Shown piece after piece: positions 1 to 9,574 of a DNA stretch of 64,000 nt. The notes under the pieces are model-generated. The model was not told the DNA's origin. It was given only the letters and a program-made list of their open reading frames with translations, and did not search any database. Origin of the DNA: Woeseiaceae bacterium (lineage in GTDB: Bacteria > Pseudomonadota > Gammaproteobacteria > Steroidobacterales > Woeseiaceae); contig JAJFKV010000043.1 in the NCBI GenBank assembly GCA_021773055.1, positions 1 through 64,000 on the forward strand, read 5' to 3'. Positions within the stretch are counted from its first letter, which is position 1, and every line of letters begins with the position of its first letter. A program made the translations under genes and the position numbers.

Positions 1-170
1 GCCGTCGCGCGGGAGACTGTTTACTGGATTGGCTCGCTTCGCTGCGATTTTTTTCCTTTAAACAGACTCCCGCTCGCCGACCTTATGACGTCCTTAGATG
101 GGAGACTGTTTACAGGAAATAAAGCGCAGCGAAGCGAGCCATTCCAGTAAACAGTCTCCCGCTCGACGGC
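1..170. repeat. Nested palindromic repeat (BIME/MITE-like)
   Basis: Bases 1-71 and 100-170 are inverted copies that pair at 65 of 71 positions by my hand alignment (mismatches at 8, 29, 47, 51, 58 and 66), around a 28-base centre. Each arm is itself nearly palindromic: it starts with GGGAGACTGTTTA at 11 and contains TAAACAGACTCCC at 59, and the mirror pair is at 100 and 148. The element can fold as one long hairpin or as two shorter ones. It lies 34 bases past the stop of the leftward protease gene, where it could stabilise or end that transcript. The left end may continue outside the window. I saw no second copy in the window. Confidence 0.85.
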
Positions 171-204
171 CCTGCCACCCTTCTGGACGGGATTCAGACC
201 GCTA

Positions 205-1263
205 TCAGCGCTCTTCCGGGCGTTCCGCCGCAGTGACCGATGTATTGAATCGTTCTCCGTTCCGGAGGCCGACAACGTCGACATCGTCGCCTGGACTCGT
301 GCTTGCGGAGATCAATAACGCCTGGCGCTGTGAATAAACCGGCTCGCCATTCAGCTCCAGTATGACGTCACCTACTTGCAGGTTCGCCATGGCCGCTGGC
401 CCTCCGTCATAAACTTCCTTCAGGAGAATACCGTTGCCACTCTCAATTCCCATCGCCAGGCGCTCGGAATTGGTCAGATCGTCAGGCAGCATGCCCATGT
501 AGCCTCGTACCACACGGCCGTTTTTCTTTATCTGGTCAACAACGCCGCGCACGAGATCGACCGGAATAGCGAAACCAATACCCTCTGTGCCTGGGTCTTG
601 TGCAAGCACGGCGGTATTGATGCCAACCAGTTCGCCGTGGCTGTTGATCAATGCGCCACCCGAATTGCCGGCATTGATAGCGGCATCGGTCTGGATGAAA
701 TTCTCAAAAGTGACAAGATTAAGGAGGCCACGCCCGGTGGCGCTGACGATGCCCTGAGTGACAGACGTTGTCAGCCCGTAGGGATTGCCGATTGCGAGTA
801 CGATGTCGCCGATTCGAAGCTTGTCGGACCTGCCGATGCGAATGGCCGGGAGATCTTCGAGATCAACTTTTAAGAGGGCCAGGTCGGTCTCCGCATCAAC
901 ACCGACGGTGACCGGTTCCGTTAGGCGACCGTCGCTCAGTTGCACGCGAATCTCGGCGGCAGTTGCGACAACGTGATAATTGGTCACCAGATAACCTTCC
1001 GGGTCAATAATAACGGCGGAGGCAAAACTTGTTTCGACCCGAAATCTGGCGCGTGCAGTGTCGGGGCCGGAATCCTGCACCAGTCTCTTGGTGTAGATAT
1101 TGGCAACCGATGCAGAACTCAGATCGACGGCGTCGGCGAAACTGGCGGGTCTATCGTTACTGGTCAGGCCCGGCATCAGGTCCGGGCGCACGAGCACGAC
1201 GATAAACGCGACCGCCAGGCCAACGACGATCGACTGTAATAGGAAAACAAGTACTGACTTCAT
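205..1263 (-). CDS. degS: Membrane-anchored HtrA-family serine protease (DegS/AlgW type)
   Basis: A 352-residue periplasmic serine protease tethered by one N-terminal membrane segment (about residues 4-26). The trypsin-like domain has the triad His97 (in TNYHVVA), Asp127 (in ETDLALL) and Ser201 (in NAGNSGGA), followed by a single PDZ domain at about 255-345. One PDZ plus an anchor fits DegS/AlgW, the site-1 protease that cuts the anti-sigma factor RseA/MucA when outer-membrane proteins misfold, rather than soluble two-PDZ DegP. The start at 1263 puts the membrane segment at the N terminus; an in-frame extension to 1428 adds 55 residues of unlikely sequence. It is divergent from petA. The family is certain; the DegS role is inferred from architecture. 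Confidence 0.9.
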   Translation of the reverse strand: MKSVLVFLLQSIVVGLAVAFIVVLVRPDLMPGLTSNDRPASFADAVDLSSASVANIYTKRLVQDSGPDTARARFRVETSFASAVIIDPEGYLVTNYHVVATAAEIRVQLSDGRLTEPVTVGVDAETDLALLKVDLEDLPAIRIGRSDKLRIGDIVLAIGNPYGLTTSVTQGIVSATGRGLLNLVTFENFIQTDAAINAGNSGGALINSHGELVGINTAVLAQDPGTEGIGFAIPVDLVRGVVDQIKKNGRVVRGYMGMLPDDLTNSERLAMGIESGNGILLKEVYDGGPAAMANLQVGDVILELNGEPVYSQRQALLISASTSPGDDVDVVGLRNGERFNTSVTAAERPEER

Positions 1264-1304
1264 TCTGGCCAAGCGATGTTCCTGTAATCTTCCCTCTAAG
1301 TGGC

Positions 1305-1334
1305 TAGCCAATTTCGATTGGCCCCGTGTATAAT
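1305..1334 (+). promoter_or_regulatory. Candidate extended -10 promoter for petABC
   Basis: A perfect TATAAT at 1329-1334 is preceded by TG in extended -10 spacing, with only a poor -35 (TAGCCA) about 18 bases upstream. It points towards petA with a leader of about 140 bases and lies in the divergent gap next to the protease gene. This is assigned by eye only. Confidence 0.4.
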
Positions 1335-1479
1335 GCGCCGTGGTTCCGCATCGAGGTTCGGGGTTATCGTCATCCTGACGGCAAACCGGGTCTGCTGCAA
1401 ATCTACCATTTTCGATATTTAGCAACAAAGCGCTGTATTACAAAGAGGCCGTCAATAGAGCGGCGTATGGGAGTGCCTG

Positions 1480-2067
1480 ATGACCGAAGACGACCTTGAT
1501 CGCAATAGGCGTCATTTTCTTGCTGTAGCAACTGCTGTTACCGGTGCCGCTGGTGCTGGTGTGGTTGCTGTTCCTTTCTTGTCCTCACTGAAGCCAAGCG
1601 CACGTGCGCAAGCACTAGGAGCGCCGGTTGAAGTACCGATAGGCTCTATGCAGCCCGGCGAACTACTGCGCGTATTATGGCGTGGCAGGCTGGTCTTTGT
1701 CCTGCGGCGCGATGATGAGATGCTGACCCGGCTTGCAGAGAATTTGGACAAGCTTCGGGACCCGGACTCCGAGGAGATTGATCAGCAGCCCGACTACGCC
1801 GCTAACGATACTCGCTCAGTTCGACCGGAGTATCTGGTCGTAGAAGGCTCGTGCACCCACCTTGGTTGCGCGCCGCTGGAGGACTTTGATGTCCGGCCGG
1901 CTGAAGGCTGGGGCGGCGGATTCTTCTGCCCATGTCACGGCTCCAAGTTTGATCTCGCCGGACGGGTCTATAAGGGTGTGCCAGCGCCAACTAATTTGCG
2001 GGTTCCACCGCACCGGTTTGTCAGGGATGACCTGATCTTGATCGGCCAGGATTCGGGAGCAGCGTAA
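1480..2067 (+). CDS. petA: Ubiquinol-cytochrome c reductase, Rieske iron-sulfur subunit
   Basis: A 195-residue Rieske subunit of complex III, which takes electrons from ubiquinol and passes them to cytochrome c1. A twin-arginine stretch (NRRHFL, residues 9-14) precedes one membrane helix (about 14-35), as expected for a Tat-inserted signal anchor. The 2Fe-2S boxes are CTHLGC at 125-130 and CPCHGS at 150-155. Cys125, His127, Cys150 and His153 are the expected ligands, and Cys130 and Cys152 the expected disulfide. A GGGAG ribosome site lies at 1469-1473. The stop codon overlaps the petB start by one base, so the two genes are probably translationally coupled. Confidence 0.97.
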   Translation: MTEDDLDRNRRHFLAVATAVTGAAGAGVVAVPFLSSLKPSARAQALGAPVEVPIGSMQPGELLRVLWRGRLVFVLRRDDEMLTRLAENLDKLRDPDSEEIDQQPDYAANDTRSVRPEYLVVEGSCTHLGCAPLEDFDVRPAEGWGGGFFCPCHGSKFDLAGRVYKGVPAPTNLRVPPHRFVRDDLILIGQDSGAA

Positions 2068-3317
2068 TGGCAAGAATCGAAGCAGAAGTCGGCACGCCAA
2101 AAGGCGGGCTCATGAAGTGGATCGACGATCGTTTTCCGTTTACGTCGACGATGAAATACCACGCCACTGAATATTACGCTTCCAAGAATTTCAACGTCTG
2201 GTATGTATTCGGCGTCCTCGCGTTCGTCGTGCTCTTCATTCAGTTGTTCACCGGCATATTCCTGACGATGAATTACAAACCGGCAGCAGCAGAAGCGTTT
2301 GCGTCGGTCGAGTACATCATGCGTGATGTCGAGTGGGGTTGGTTGATTCGTTACATGCATTCAACCGGGGCGTCATTCTTCTTTATCGTCGTTTACCTGC
2401 ATATGTTCCGCGCGATGCTGTATGGCTCATACAAGAAGCCGCGTGAACTTATCTGGATAATCGGCATGCTGATATTCCTGGTGCTGATGGCTGAAGCATT
2501 TGCGGGCTATCTGTTGCCATGGGGACAAATGTCCTATTGGGGCGCTCAGGTAATAATCTCGCTGTTCGGCGCGATTCCGTGGGTGGGTGATGCGCTGGTC
2601 GAGATCATTCGAGGTGATTATTCAATCTCGGACATCACGCTCAATCGCTTCTTCGCCCTACACGTCATCGCATTGCCGCTGTCGTTGATTGGACTCGTTT
2701 TTGTCCACATCGTGGCGTTGCACGAGGTTGGATCAAACAACCCGGACGGAATTGAGATCAAGGAGAACAAGGGTGCGGATGGCGTGCCGCTGGATGGTGT
2801 CGCTTTTCATCCGTATCACACGAGTAAGGATCTGGTGGCGATTATTATTTTCCTCATGATCTTTTGTGGTGTCGTGTTCTTCGCTCCTGACATGGGTGGT
2901 TACTTCCTGGAGCATGCGAATTTCGTACCTGCCAATTTGACCGCGACGCCGGAACACATTGCGCCAGTGTGGTACTTCACGCCGTTCTACGCGATTTTGC
3001 GTGCGGTGCCCGACAAGTTGTGGGGCTTCATCCTGTTCGGCTTGTCGGTCTTGTTGCCGCTGTTCTTGCCGTGGCTGGATCGAGCGCGTGTTAAGTCTAT
3101 TCGCTATCGCGGCTGGATCTACAAATCAGCTTTGGCGATTTTTGTGGTGACGTTCATGGTGCTCGGTTGGCTAGGCACCATGCCGGCTGAACCGATATAT
3201 GTTCTGGGTGCACGAATTTTGGCTGTCGTCTATTTCGCGTTCTTCATTTTGATGCCGTATTACACGACTATCGACAAGACGAAGCCCGTTCCAGAGAGGG
3301 TTGTCTACCATGACTAA
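2067..3317 (+). CDS. petB: Ubiquinol-cytochrome c reductase, cytochrome b subunit
   Basis: A 416-residue multi-spanning cytochrome b that carries the two b hemes and forms the Qo and Qi quinone sites of the bc1 complex. The bis-histidine heme ligands are His98/His112 in helix B and His199/His214 in helix D. The Qo-site loop normally written PEWY reads PVWY here (residues 300-303), a variant I recall from beta- and gammaproteobacteria. The start overlaps the petA stop (TAATG), and the 3' end overlaps petC by 8 bases. Length and hydrophobic pattern suit a full bacterial cytochrome b. Confidence 0.97.
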   Translation: MARIEAEVGTPKGGLMKWIDDRFPFTSTMKYHATEYYASKNFNVWYVFGVLAFVVLFIQLFTGIFLTMNYKPAAAEAFASVEYIMRDVEWGWLIRYMHSTGASFFFIVVYLHMFRAMLYGSYKKPRELIWIIGMLIFLVLMAEAFAGYLLPWGQMSYWGAQVIISLFGAIPWVGDALVEIIRGDYSISDITLNRFFALHVIALPLSLIGLVFVHIVALHEVGSNNPDGIEIKENKGADGVPLDGVAFHPYHTSKDLVAIIIFLMIFCGVVFFAPDMGGYFLEHANFVPANLTATPEHIAPVWYFTPFYAILRAVPDKLWGFILFGLSVLLPLFLPWLDRARVKSIRYRGWIYKSALAIFVVTFMVLGWLGTMPAEPIYVLGARILAVVYFAFFILMPYYTTIDKTKPVPERVVYHD

Positions 3318-4065
3318 TTTGAAACGAATAGCATGTCTGGCAATTATTGGTACGTGTTTCATGACGACGCAGGGATTTGCGTCTGGCGGTGGGGCCGGTC
3401 TGGCTTCTGCTGACATTGATCCGGACAATATCAAGTCTCTGCAGCGCGGTGCTGCGAACTTCATGAATTACTGTTCCGGTTGTCATTCGGCGCAGTACGT
3501 TCGCTACAATACCATCGGCAAGGACCTCGATTTGTCTGAGGAAATGCTGGTCGACAACCTGATGTTCAATGCCGAAAAGACATTCGAAACCATTCAGGCA
3601 TCCATGCCCGCAGATGACGCCGCGCGTTGGTACGGAACAGCACCACCGGATCTGTCGCTTATGGCGCGCGCAAAAGGTGCTGATCACGTATACAACTTCC
3701 TGAAGGGATTCTATGTTGATGCAGACAGCCCAACCGGCGTGGATAATCTGGTGCTTGCAGGTACCAGCATGCCGCACGTTCTATGGGAATTACAGGGCTT
3801 TCAGGCGGCGCATTTCTCGGAGCATCATAACGAAGACGGCTCGGTTACGACGACGTTTGACAGTTTTGAGCAGCTAACGCCGGGCGAACTGGATTCTGAG
3901 GATTACGACGAATTTGTGCGCGACACAGTAAATTTCCTTGCCTACATCGCTGAGCCAGTTCGTGGCCTCCGCGTCGTTTTGGGTAAGTGGGTAATCATGT
4001 ATCTCATCTTCTTTCTGATCATCGCCCGGATGCTCAAGAAACAGATTTGGAAGGACGTAAAATAA
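3310..4065 (+). CDS. petC: Ubiquinol-cytochrome c reductase, cytochrome c1
   Basis: A 251-residue periplasmic cytochrome c1 that accepts electrons from the Rieske centre. It has an N-terminal signal peptide (about 1-25), one covalent heme motif CSGCH (Cys55, Cys58, His59), a downstream SMPHVLWELQG segment that should supply the axial Met, and a C-terminal membrane anchor followed by a Lys-rich cytoplasmic tail. I chose the ATG at 3310, inside the end of petB, because GAGAGG at 3294-3299 sits about 10 bases upstream; the TTG at 3301 abuts that site. The stop overlaps the sspA start by one base. Confidence 0.96.
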   Translation: MTNLKRIACLAIIGTCFMTTQGFASGGGAGLASADIDPDNIKSLQRGAANFMNYCSGCHSAQYVRYNTIGKDLDLSEEMLVDNLMFNAEKTFETIQASMPADDAARWYGTAPPDLSLMARAKGADHVYNFLKGFYVDADSPTGVDNLVLAGTSMPHVLWELQGFQAAHFSEHHNEDGSVTTTFDSFEQLTPGELDSEDYDEFVRDTVNFLAYIAEPVRGLRVVLGKWVIMYLIFFLIIARMLKKQIWKDVK

Positions 4066-4694
4066 TGGCAGTAGTAGCCAATCGGCGTTCAGTAATGACG
4101 CTGTTCTCGCGACCGACTGATATTCACAGTCACCGCACTCGGCTGGTACTGGCCGAGAAGAACATCAATATCGAGATCTCTAACGTTGCAGGCCCGGATT
4201 TGCCGGAAGACCTGATGGACCTCAATCCGTACCACACGGTTCCGACTTTGGTGGATCGTGATCTGACCTTGTACGACTCACGCGTAATCGTGGAATACCT
4301 GGACGAACGCTTCCCGCACCCACCGCTAATGCCCGTCGATCCAGTGACACGCGCCCAATTCAGGTTGGCGCTGTTTCGAATCGAAACGGACTGGTACTCG
4401 ATCGCAGAAGAGTCGGAAAGCAGCGTTGATGGCAAGCTGGGTACGAAGGCGCGCAAGATGTTGCGCGAAAGTATTCTGCAAAGCACAGAACTGTTCGGCG
4501 CCCGCACTTACTTCCTGAGTGATGATTTTTCGTTGGTGGATTGCACGATTGCACCACTGCTTTGGCGCTTGCCGGTTTATGGTATCGACCTGGGTAAGGA
4601 CGCTGCGCCAATTGAAGAATACATGGACCGGGTATTTGCTCGGCGGTCGTTCCAGCAGGGTTTGACAGAGCTCGAACAGGAAATGCGGCTGTAG
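4065..4694 (+). CDS. sspA: Stringent starvation protein A
   Basis: A 209-residue protein with a glutathione S-transferase fold: thioredoxin-like domain at about 12-85 (MTLFSRPTDIHSHRTRLVL) and an all-helical C-terminal half. SspA-family proteins bind RNA polymerase and act as transcription regulators in stationary phase and stress rather than as GSH transferases. The pairing with sspB just downstream, after petABC, is the usual proteobacterial arrangement and is the main reason for choosing SspA over a generic GST. The start ATG at 4065 overlaps the petC stop, so sspA can be made from the complex III transcript. Confidence 0.93.
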   Translation: MAVVANRRSVMTLFSRPTDIHSHRTRLVLAEKNINIEISNVAGPDLPEDLMDLNPYHTVPTLVDRDLTLYDSRVIVEYLDERFPHPPLMPVDPVTRAQFRLALFRIETDWYSIAEESESSVDGKLGTKARKMLRESILQSTELFGARTYFLSDDFSLVDCTIAPLLWRLPVYGIDLGKDAAPIEEYMDRVFARRSFQQGLTELEQEMRL

Positions 4695-4784
4695 GTATTA
4701 GTGCTTGCGTTAAGTTAACTTTGAAAGCAGACGTCGTAATCGGTGCTAATATTGTGGTCCCGGTCAAGATAAAAAGAAATTGCA

Positions 4785-5192
4785 GTGACACAGCGCAGCC
4801 GCTCTAAACGCCCGTATCTGATCCGCGCCATGCACGAGTGGATGGGGGACAACTCACATACGCCGCATATCGTAGTCGACACCTCATCAGAGGGTGTTAG
4901 CGTTCCGCTGGAACACGTCAAGGATGGAAAAATCATCCTCAATATCAGTGATTCGGCGGCACACAATCTTAAGCTGACTAACGATGCCGTGAGTTTTCGC
5001 GCTCGTTTCAGCGGCGTACCGTTTGACGTGTGGGTGCCAATGCAATCAGTACTGGGCATATACGCTCGCGAGACCGGTCAGGGGATGATCTTCTCGCAGG
5101 GTGCTGAGACGGCCGAGCAAATTGAGCCGCCGGAACTGCCGCCTGAAATCGAAGAGACCCGATCTCGTCCAAATCTGACCATCGTCAAGTAG
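4785..5192 (+). CDS. sspB: ClpXP protease specificity-enhancing factor SspB
   Basis: A 135-residue adaptor that binds ssrA-tagged peptides and delivers them to ClpXP. The N-terminal part (RPYLIRAMHEWMGDN...) is the SspB dimer/substrate-binding fold. An acidic, Pro/Glu-rich flexible linker (about 105-128) leads to the C-terminal peptide RPNLTIVK, which matches the ClpX-docking tail of known SspBs. The start is a GTG at 4785, with no strong ribosome site in front. The 90-base gap after sspA leaves room for a separate promoter, but none is convincing. Confidence 0.94.
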   Translation: MTQRSRSKRPYLIRAMHEWMGDNSHTPHIVVDTSSEGVSVPLEHVKDGKIILNISDSAAHNLKLTNDAVSFRARFSGVPFDVWVPMQSVLGIYARETGQGMIFSQGAETAEQIEPPELPPEIEETRSRPNLTIVK

Positions 5193-5222
5193 GCGCCGCT
5201 TACAGACTTTGTGCGGTGATCG

Positions 5223-5891
<669 letters not shown>

Positions 5892-6272
5892 CTAGAGGGT
5901 CGAGTTGTCGGGTCGAAAAGCGTCTTTGATCCAGTCAACGGAATCGGCCGTCGTTCCCTCGATGGCGACGACGTCAAAACGCATCGTACGTGTGGCGAAA
6001 CGCGAATTTCGCGCGATGAACATAGCGGCTGTGCGAACTATCTTTCGCTGTTTGTGCCAGTCGACAGTTTGGCTGGCCGAAACGAATGCTTTTGACGCCC
6101 GGAAACGCACCTCAACGAAAGTCAGACAGTCTTCGTCGAGCATGATGAGATCGATCTCGCCACCACGACAATAGAAATTGCGGGCGACAGGTCGCAGACC
6201 ACGTTCAACAAGGAATTCAAACGCCAGTTGTTCCGCCTCTCGGCCTACAGCTCCTGTAGTGCCAGGTCCCAC
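5892..6272 (-). CDS. yraN: YraN-family (UPF0102) endonuclease-like protein
   Basis: A 126-residue UPF0102 protein with a predicted restriction-endonuclease-like fold. The catalytic-type motif is visible as GGEIDLI (residues 37-43) and FVEVR (52-56), with the usual second Lys replaced by Arg (VEVR), which is common in the family. The biological role is unsettled; its constant position between lpoA and diaA is the best-known fact about it. The 5' end overlaps the lpoA 3' end by 28 bases, so the two are probably co-transcribed and coupled. Confidence 0.9.
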   Translation of the reverse strand: MGPGTTGAVGREAEQLAFEFLVERGLRPVARNFYCRGGEIDLIMLDEDCLTFVEVRFRASKAFVSASQTVDWHKQRKIVRTAAMFIARNSRFATRTMRFDVVAIEGTTADSVDWIKDAFRPDNSTL

Positions 6273-8221
6273 GGCGCATCATCAGCCGCATCCGGCACAA
6301 TCTGTGTGCCGTCATCGCTGATATCCTGGATCGGACCGCCGACCTCTTCCTGTGCAGGCAATGCGATTGCCTCACCCCGTTGAAATTGTGCCCATGCCAG
6401 GCGGCGGTGAACCTGGCCGTATTGATCGAGAAACAGCTCGCCCGTCGCCCCGTCAAGATCTGCCATTTCTCCGCCCCGATAGGCGAACAGCGATGCAATC
6501 AGATTGTAGGCATCAAATCCCATCGCGTGCAGACGGCCAAGACGGCGTTCTTCCGGCCAGTACTGGTCATACGTCTGTGGCAGATAGCGAATCCAGGGTT
6601 GCGGATCCACCAGCCAGGGCGTGTCAGCAAACATAATGCCGTTGAGATCGGAATTTGAGCGGCCGTCCAGTGAATTTACGGACGACGTTGAGTAGGCTGG
6701 GAGGTCGCCCGAGTAATGAAATTTAAGTTGTGATTTGAGCAACCGTCCTGGCCCGGCCGCAGCTGCCAGGAAAATAAACTCTGCGTCCTGACGACGACGC
6801 GGGTCGAATTGCAGACCGGTGCCTATGTTGGCTCGCAATCGTTGGTATCGTTGCACACTTCCACTGAGCCCCATCAGGTTTTCTATTTCGTTGGAAAAAT
6901 CCTGCTTGTCCGGTGTGTAATTTCGATGGTCGAGCAGCGTACCGCCCAGGCCCTCAAACTCTGTTGCAAAACTTCTTAAAACACGTCGGCCCCAATCATT
7001 ATTTGGCACAAGTGCGACGGCGCGGGTATATCCGTCACCGACTGCACGAATCGCGGCAGAGGCAGCTTCATCTTCTGGTGCCAATGCGAACTGATACAGA
7101 CCCGGTGGCGCGAGCGTGTTGTCGGGCAGGTAGTTAAGTGTAAGCACCGGCACAGGAACCAGAATATCGTTTGCGAGTTCGGTAACATTTTTCTTTAACA
7201 GCGGGCCGACGACAAATTCGGCACCATCGGCAACCGCATTTTGATAGGCAGCACTTGCGCCGCCCTCCGAGTTCACATCGTAAATGCGAACCGCCTGCCG
7301 GTCGTCCAACGCGCTGGCCGTCGCGAAGTAAGCGCCGAGAAAACCGTTCTGAATTGCCTTGCCTGCGGCCGCAGAGCGGCCCGAAAGAGGTAATAACAAT
7401 GCGACCTGCCGTGGATAGTCGAGCAGCTCCTGATCGAACGCTTCGTCGTCGCCGATCACCGCTAAGGCGGGGTGCCCGGGGTTCGCCTCCCGCCAACGAT
7501 AAATGCCGTTGCCCCAGCCGACGCCCTGTTGGCCAGTCGATGTCGCCAGTGAACCCAGTGTCAGCCAACCACGAGTTTGTTCATCAGTAGCCAACTGAGC
7601 CGCCTCGCGTAGTACTCGCGGGTTGCTGAGTAACAATCCCTGCCAAAGCCGGTTTTGGTTGCGCTCAATCTCGCGAGCTCCGTCCAACCACGACTCACGT
7701 TGTTTCATCAGTTCCACTGCGCGGGCGGGGTCTTGCTTTTGAATCCAGGCGTCGGCACGTAAGGCCTCAACTCGCAATCGATCGCGTCGGGATAGAGATC
7801 GTCGGCTCATTGGCTCCAGTACCAGGAGCGCATCGTCCGCATCGCCTCGATATAAAAACAGCGCCGCCGAGTTAGTTTTCCAGATCGCGCGCAGCGGACC
7901 GGAATCAGGGATCTGTACGCTGTTCTGAGCTCGCTGCGCGCGGATGACATCACCCGCATCCAGCCATTGTTCTACAGCCAGCAATGTCAGTCGATCGCGT
8001 TCGAGGCCGACCGAGTCGCTGGCCAGACCTATGTAGGCACCTGCGGCGTCATTGTGTTGGCCGTCTCGCGCAAATCGTTCGGCACGATGTTCGCCGTACC
8101 CCGACAACCCACCAATGCCCGTCGTACCGCACGCACCGATCAACAACGAGAACAGTAACAATGCGACAATGCTTGCCAGCGAACGTGATTTAACTGCAGG
8201 ATGCGAAATAATCAAAGCCAT
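6245..8221 (-). CDS. lpoA: Outer-membrane lipoprotein LpoA, activator of PBP1A
   Basis: A 658-residue outer-membrane lipoprotein that stimulates the peptidoglycan synthase PBP1A from outside. A signal peptide ends in the lipobox LIGAC with lipidated Cys31. The N-terminal half is helical and TPR-like (residues 45-260), and the C-terminal half has a periplasmic-binding-protein fold (from QVALLLPLSGRSAAAGKAI, about 270, onward). The length is close to that of E. coli LpoA. I placed the start at 8221 so that the signal peptide begins the protein; the frame stays open to 8386, but the extra residues are not signal-like. The promoter region is the 48 bases shared with divergent rsmI. Confidence 0.93.
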   Translation of the reverse strand: MALIISHPAVKSRSLASIVALLLFSLLIGACGTTGIGGLSGYGEHRAERFARDGQHNDAAGAYIGLASDSVGLERDRLTLLAVEQWLDAGDVIRAQRAQNSVQIPDSGPLRAIWKTNSAALFLYRGDADDALLVLEPMSRRSLSRRDRLRVEALRADAWIQKQDPARAVELMKQRESWLDGAREIERNQNRLWQGLLLSNPRVLREAAQLATDEQTRGWLTLGSLATSTGQQGVGWGNGIYRWREANPGHPALAVIGDDEAFDQELLDYPRQVALLLPLSGRSAAAGKAIQNGFLGAYFATASALDDRQAVRIYDVNSEGGASAAYQNAVADGAEFVVGPLLKKNVTELANDILVPVPVLTLNYLPDNTLAPPGLYQFALAPEDEAASAAIRAVGDGYTRAVALVPNNDWGRRVLRSFATEFEGLGGTLLDHRNYTPDKQDFSNEIENLMGLSGSVQRYQRLRANIGTGLQFDPRRRQDAEFIFLAAAAGPGRLLKSQLKFHYSGDLPAYSTSSVNSLDGRSNSDLNGIMFADTPWLVDPQPWIRYLPQTYDQYWPEERRLGRLHAMGFDAYNLIASLFAYRGGEMADLDGATGELFLDQYGQVHRRLAWAQFQRGEAIALPAQEEVGGPIQDISDDGTQIVPDAADDAPWDLALQEL

Positions 8222-8269
8222 TTGTCCTACGAATTCTTCAACAAATTTTAATAAAGGGTTGAGCGCCTG

Positions 8270-9100
8270 ATGAGCGGCACACTCTACGTTGTTGCAACGC
8301 CGATCGGCAATCTTGAAGATCTGACACCGCGAGCACTTAAGACTCTCGCCACGGTGAACCTCATTGCAGCCGAGGATACGCGGCACACTGGGCGATTGCT
8401 AATACATATCGGCTGTAAAACCCGACTTTTGGCGTTGCATGATCACAATGAGGAGAAAGTGACAGGTAGCATCATAAAGATGTTACTGGACGGTGATTCC
8501 GTTGCGCTGGTCAGCGATGCTGGTACGCCCCTGGTTAGTGACCCTGGTTTCAGGCTTGTCAGGGAGGCACATGCGAACGGTATCACTGTGGCGCCAATCG
8601 CGGGTGCGAGCGCAGTCACTGCCGCGCTGTCCTGTGCGGGAATTGCGACAGACCGCTTTTGCTTTGAGGGGTTCTTGCCATCCAGGCAGGCGGCACGACG
8701 AGAGGCATTGGCAAGACTGGCCAGAGAAACCCGGACCATGATTTTTTACGAATCCGTGCACCGAGTTTTAGTCTCTATCGAAGATATGGCCGCCGCATTC
8801 GGGACTGATCGGCAAGCGTTCATTGGCCGCGAGCTGACCAAGCTGCACGAACAGTGTGTGCAGGAGCCGCTTGGAAAATTGCTGCAACTGATCAGGGACG
8901 ACACCATAGTCGGTAAAGGTGAGTTCGTCGTCGTCGTTGCCGGCTCGAAAGCTGAGAATGAATCGCCGTTTGAGGTTGATCGCTTGCTGACCGCGCTATC
9001 GTCGCGGCTCTCCGCGAAGGATGCCGCGAAGATCGCAGCGCAGGCCACTGGCCTCAAGCGAAATGCGTTGTACGAACGACTGCTCGAATTGAAGGACTGA
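8270..9100 (+). CDS. rsmI: 16S rRNA (cytidine1402-2'-O)-methyltransferase
   Basis: A 276-residue SAM-dependent tetrapyrrole-methylase-fold enzyme that 2'-O-methylates C1402 of 16S rRNA, in the decoding centre. The N-terminal VATPIGNLEDLTPRA, AEDTRHT (35-41) and SDAGTPLVSDPG (about 82-93) are family signatures. The C-terminal part (EVDRLLTALSSRLSAKDAAKIAAQ) is the usual helical extension. It is divergent from lpoA, as in other gammaproteobacteria, and its stop abuts that of the convergent methyltransferase gene with no gap. Confidence 0.96.
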   Translation: MSGTLYVVATPIGNLEDLTPRALKTLATVNLIAAEDTRHTGRLLIHIGCKTRLLALHDHNEEKVTGSIIKMLLDGDSVALVSDAGTPLVSDPGFRLVREAHANGITVAPIAGASAVTAALSCAGIATDRFCFEGFLPSRQAARREALARLARETRTMIFYESVHRVLVSIEDMAAAFGTDRQAFIGRELTKLHEQCVQEPLGKLLQLIRDDTIVGKGEFVVVVAGSKAENESPFEVDRLLTALSSRLSAKDAAKIAAQATGLKRNALYERLLELKD

Positions 9101-9574
9101 TTACAACCAACGTCTCACCCGGCTGGCGTAAGCAGCATATTGGTCGCCGAATTGGTGCAGAAGTTTCTGCTCTTCATAATGGCAAAAGACGTGATCCAGG
9201 ATTAGCGCGTATGCCAAGGCCACGATATAGAACAACCAGCTGCCAACGAGCGACGCGATTCCCAGCATCATCAATACCATCCCCAGGTACATAGGGTTGC
9301 GCGTCAGTGCGTAGATGTCATCGGTAATGAACGCCGTTGTGGCAGCGGTTGGGCAGATCGCCGTTTGCTGTTGTTCAAACAACCACCAGGCCCGAATCAT
9401 GATGCTGAAGCCAAGAGATACAAGCAGGGCTCCCGCGATCAGAAACGACGGAAGATGTAACGACGTGATCGGCACGGCGACATGTATCAGGCTCGCAAGT
9501 GCCAGCATGGTCATGGCGATACGCGGCGGCCGATAATCGAGCAATCGCAAGCAGGTATCTTCAAGGGTTCTCAT
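9101..9574 (-). CDS. Membrane isoprenylcysteine-type (ICMT/PEMT) methyltransferase family protein
   Basis: A 157-residue integral membrane protein with four or so hydrophobic helices. The cofactor-binding signature of the isoprenylcysteine/phospholipid methyltransferase family is visible: TRNPMYLGM (about 92-100) and near the C terminus EEQKLLHQFGDQYAAYASRV. Family members methylate lipids, isoprenylcysteine or other small hydrophobic acceptors; the substrate here is unknown. Its start overlaps the stop of the upstream marR gene (ATGA), so the two form an operon and the enzyme is likely under MarR control. Neither gene belongs to the conserved rsmI-rnpB order, so this pair is probably a lineage-specific insertion. 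Confidence 0.8.
   Translation of the reverse strand: MRTLEDTCLRLLDYRPPRIAMTMLALASLIHVAVPITSLHLPSFLIAGALLVSLGFSIMIRAWWLFEQQQTAICPTAATTAFITDDIYALTRNPMYLGMVLMMLGIASLVGSWLFYIVALAYALILDHVFCHYEEQKLLHQFGDQYAAYASRVRRWL

Noticed and set aside
1264..1428. N-terminal extension of the DegS-like protease to 1428
   Set aside because: The additional 55 residues are not signal-like and would place the membrane anchor in the middle; the ATG at 1263 fits the family.
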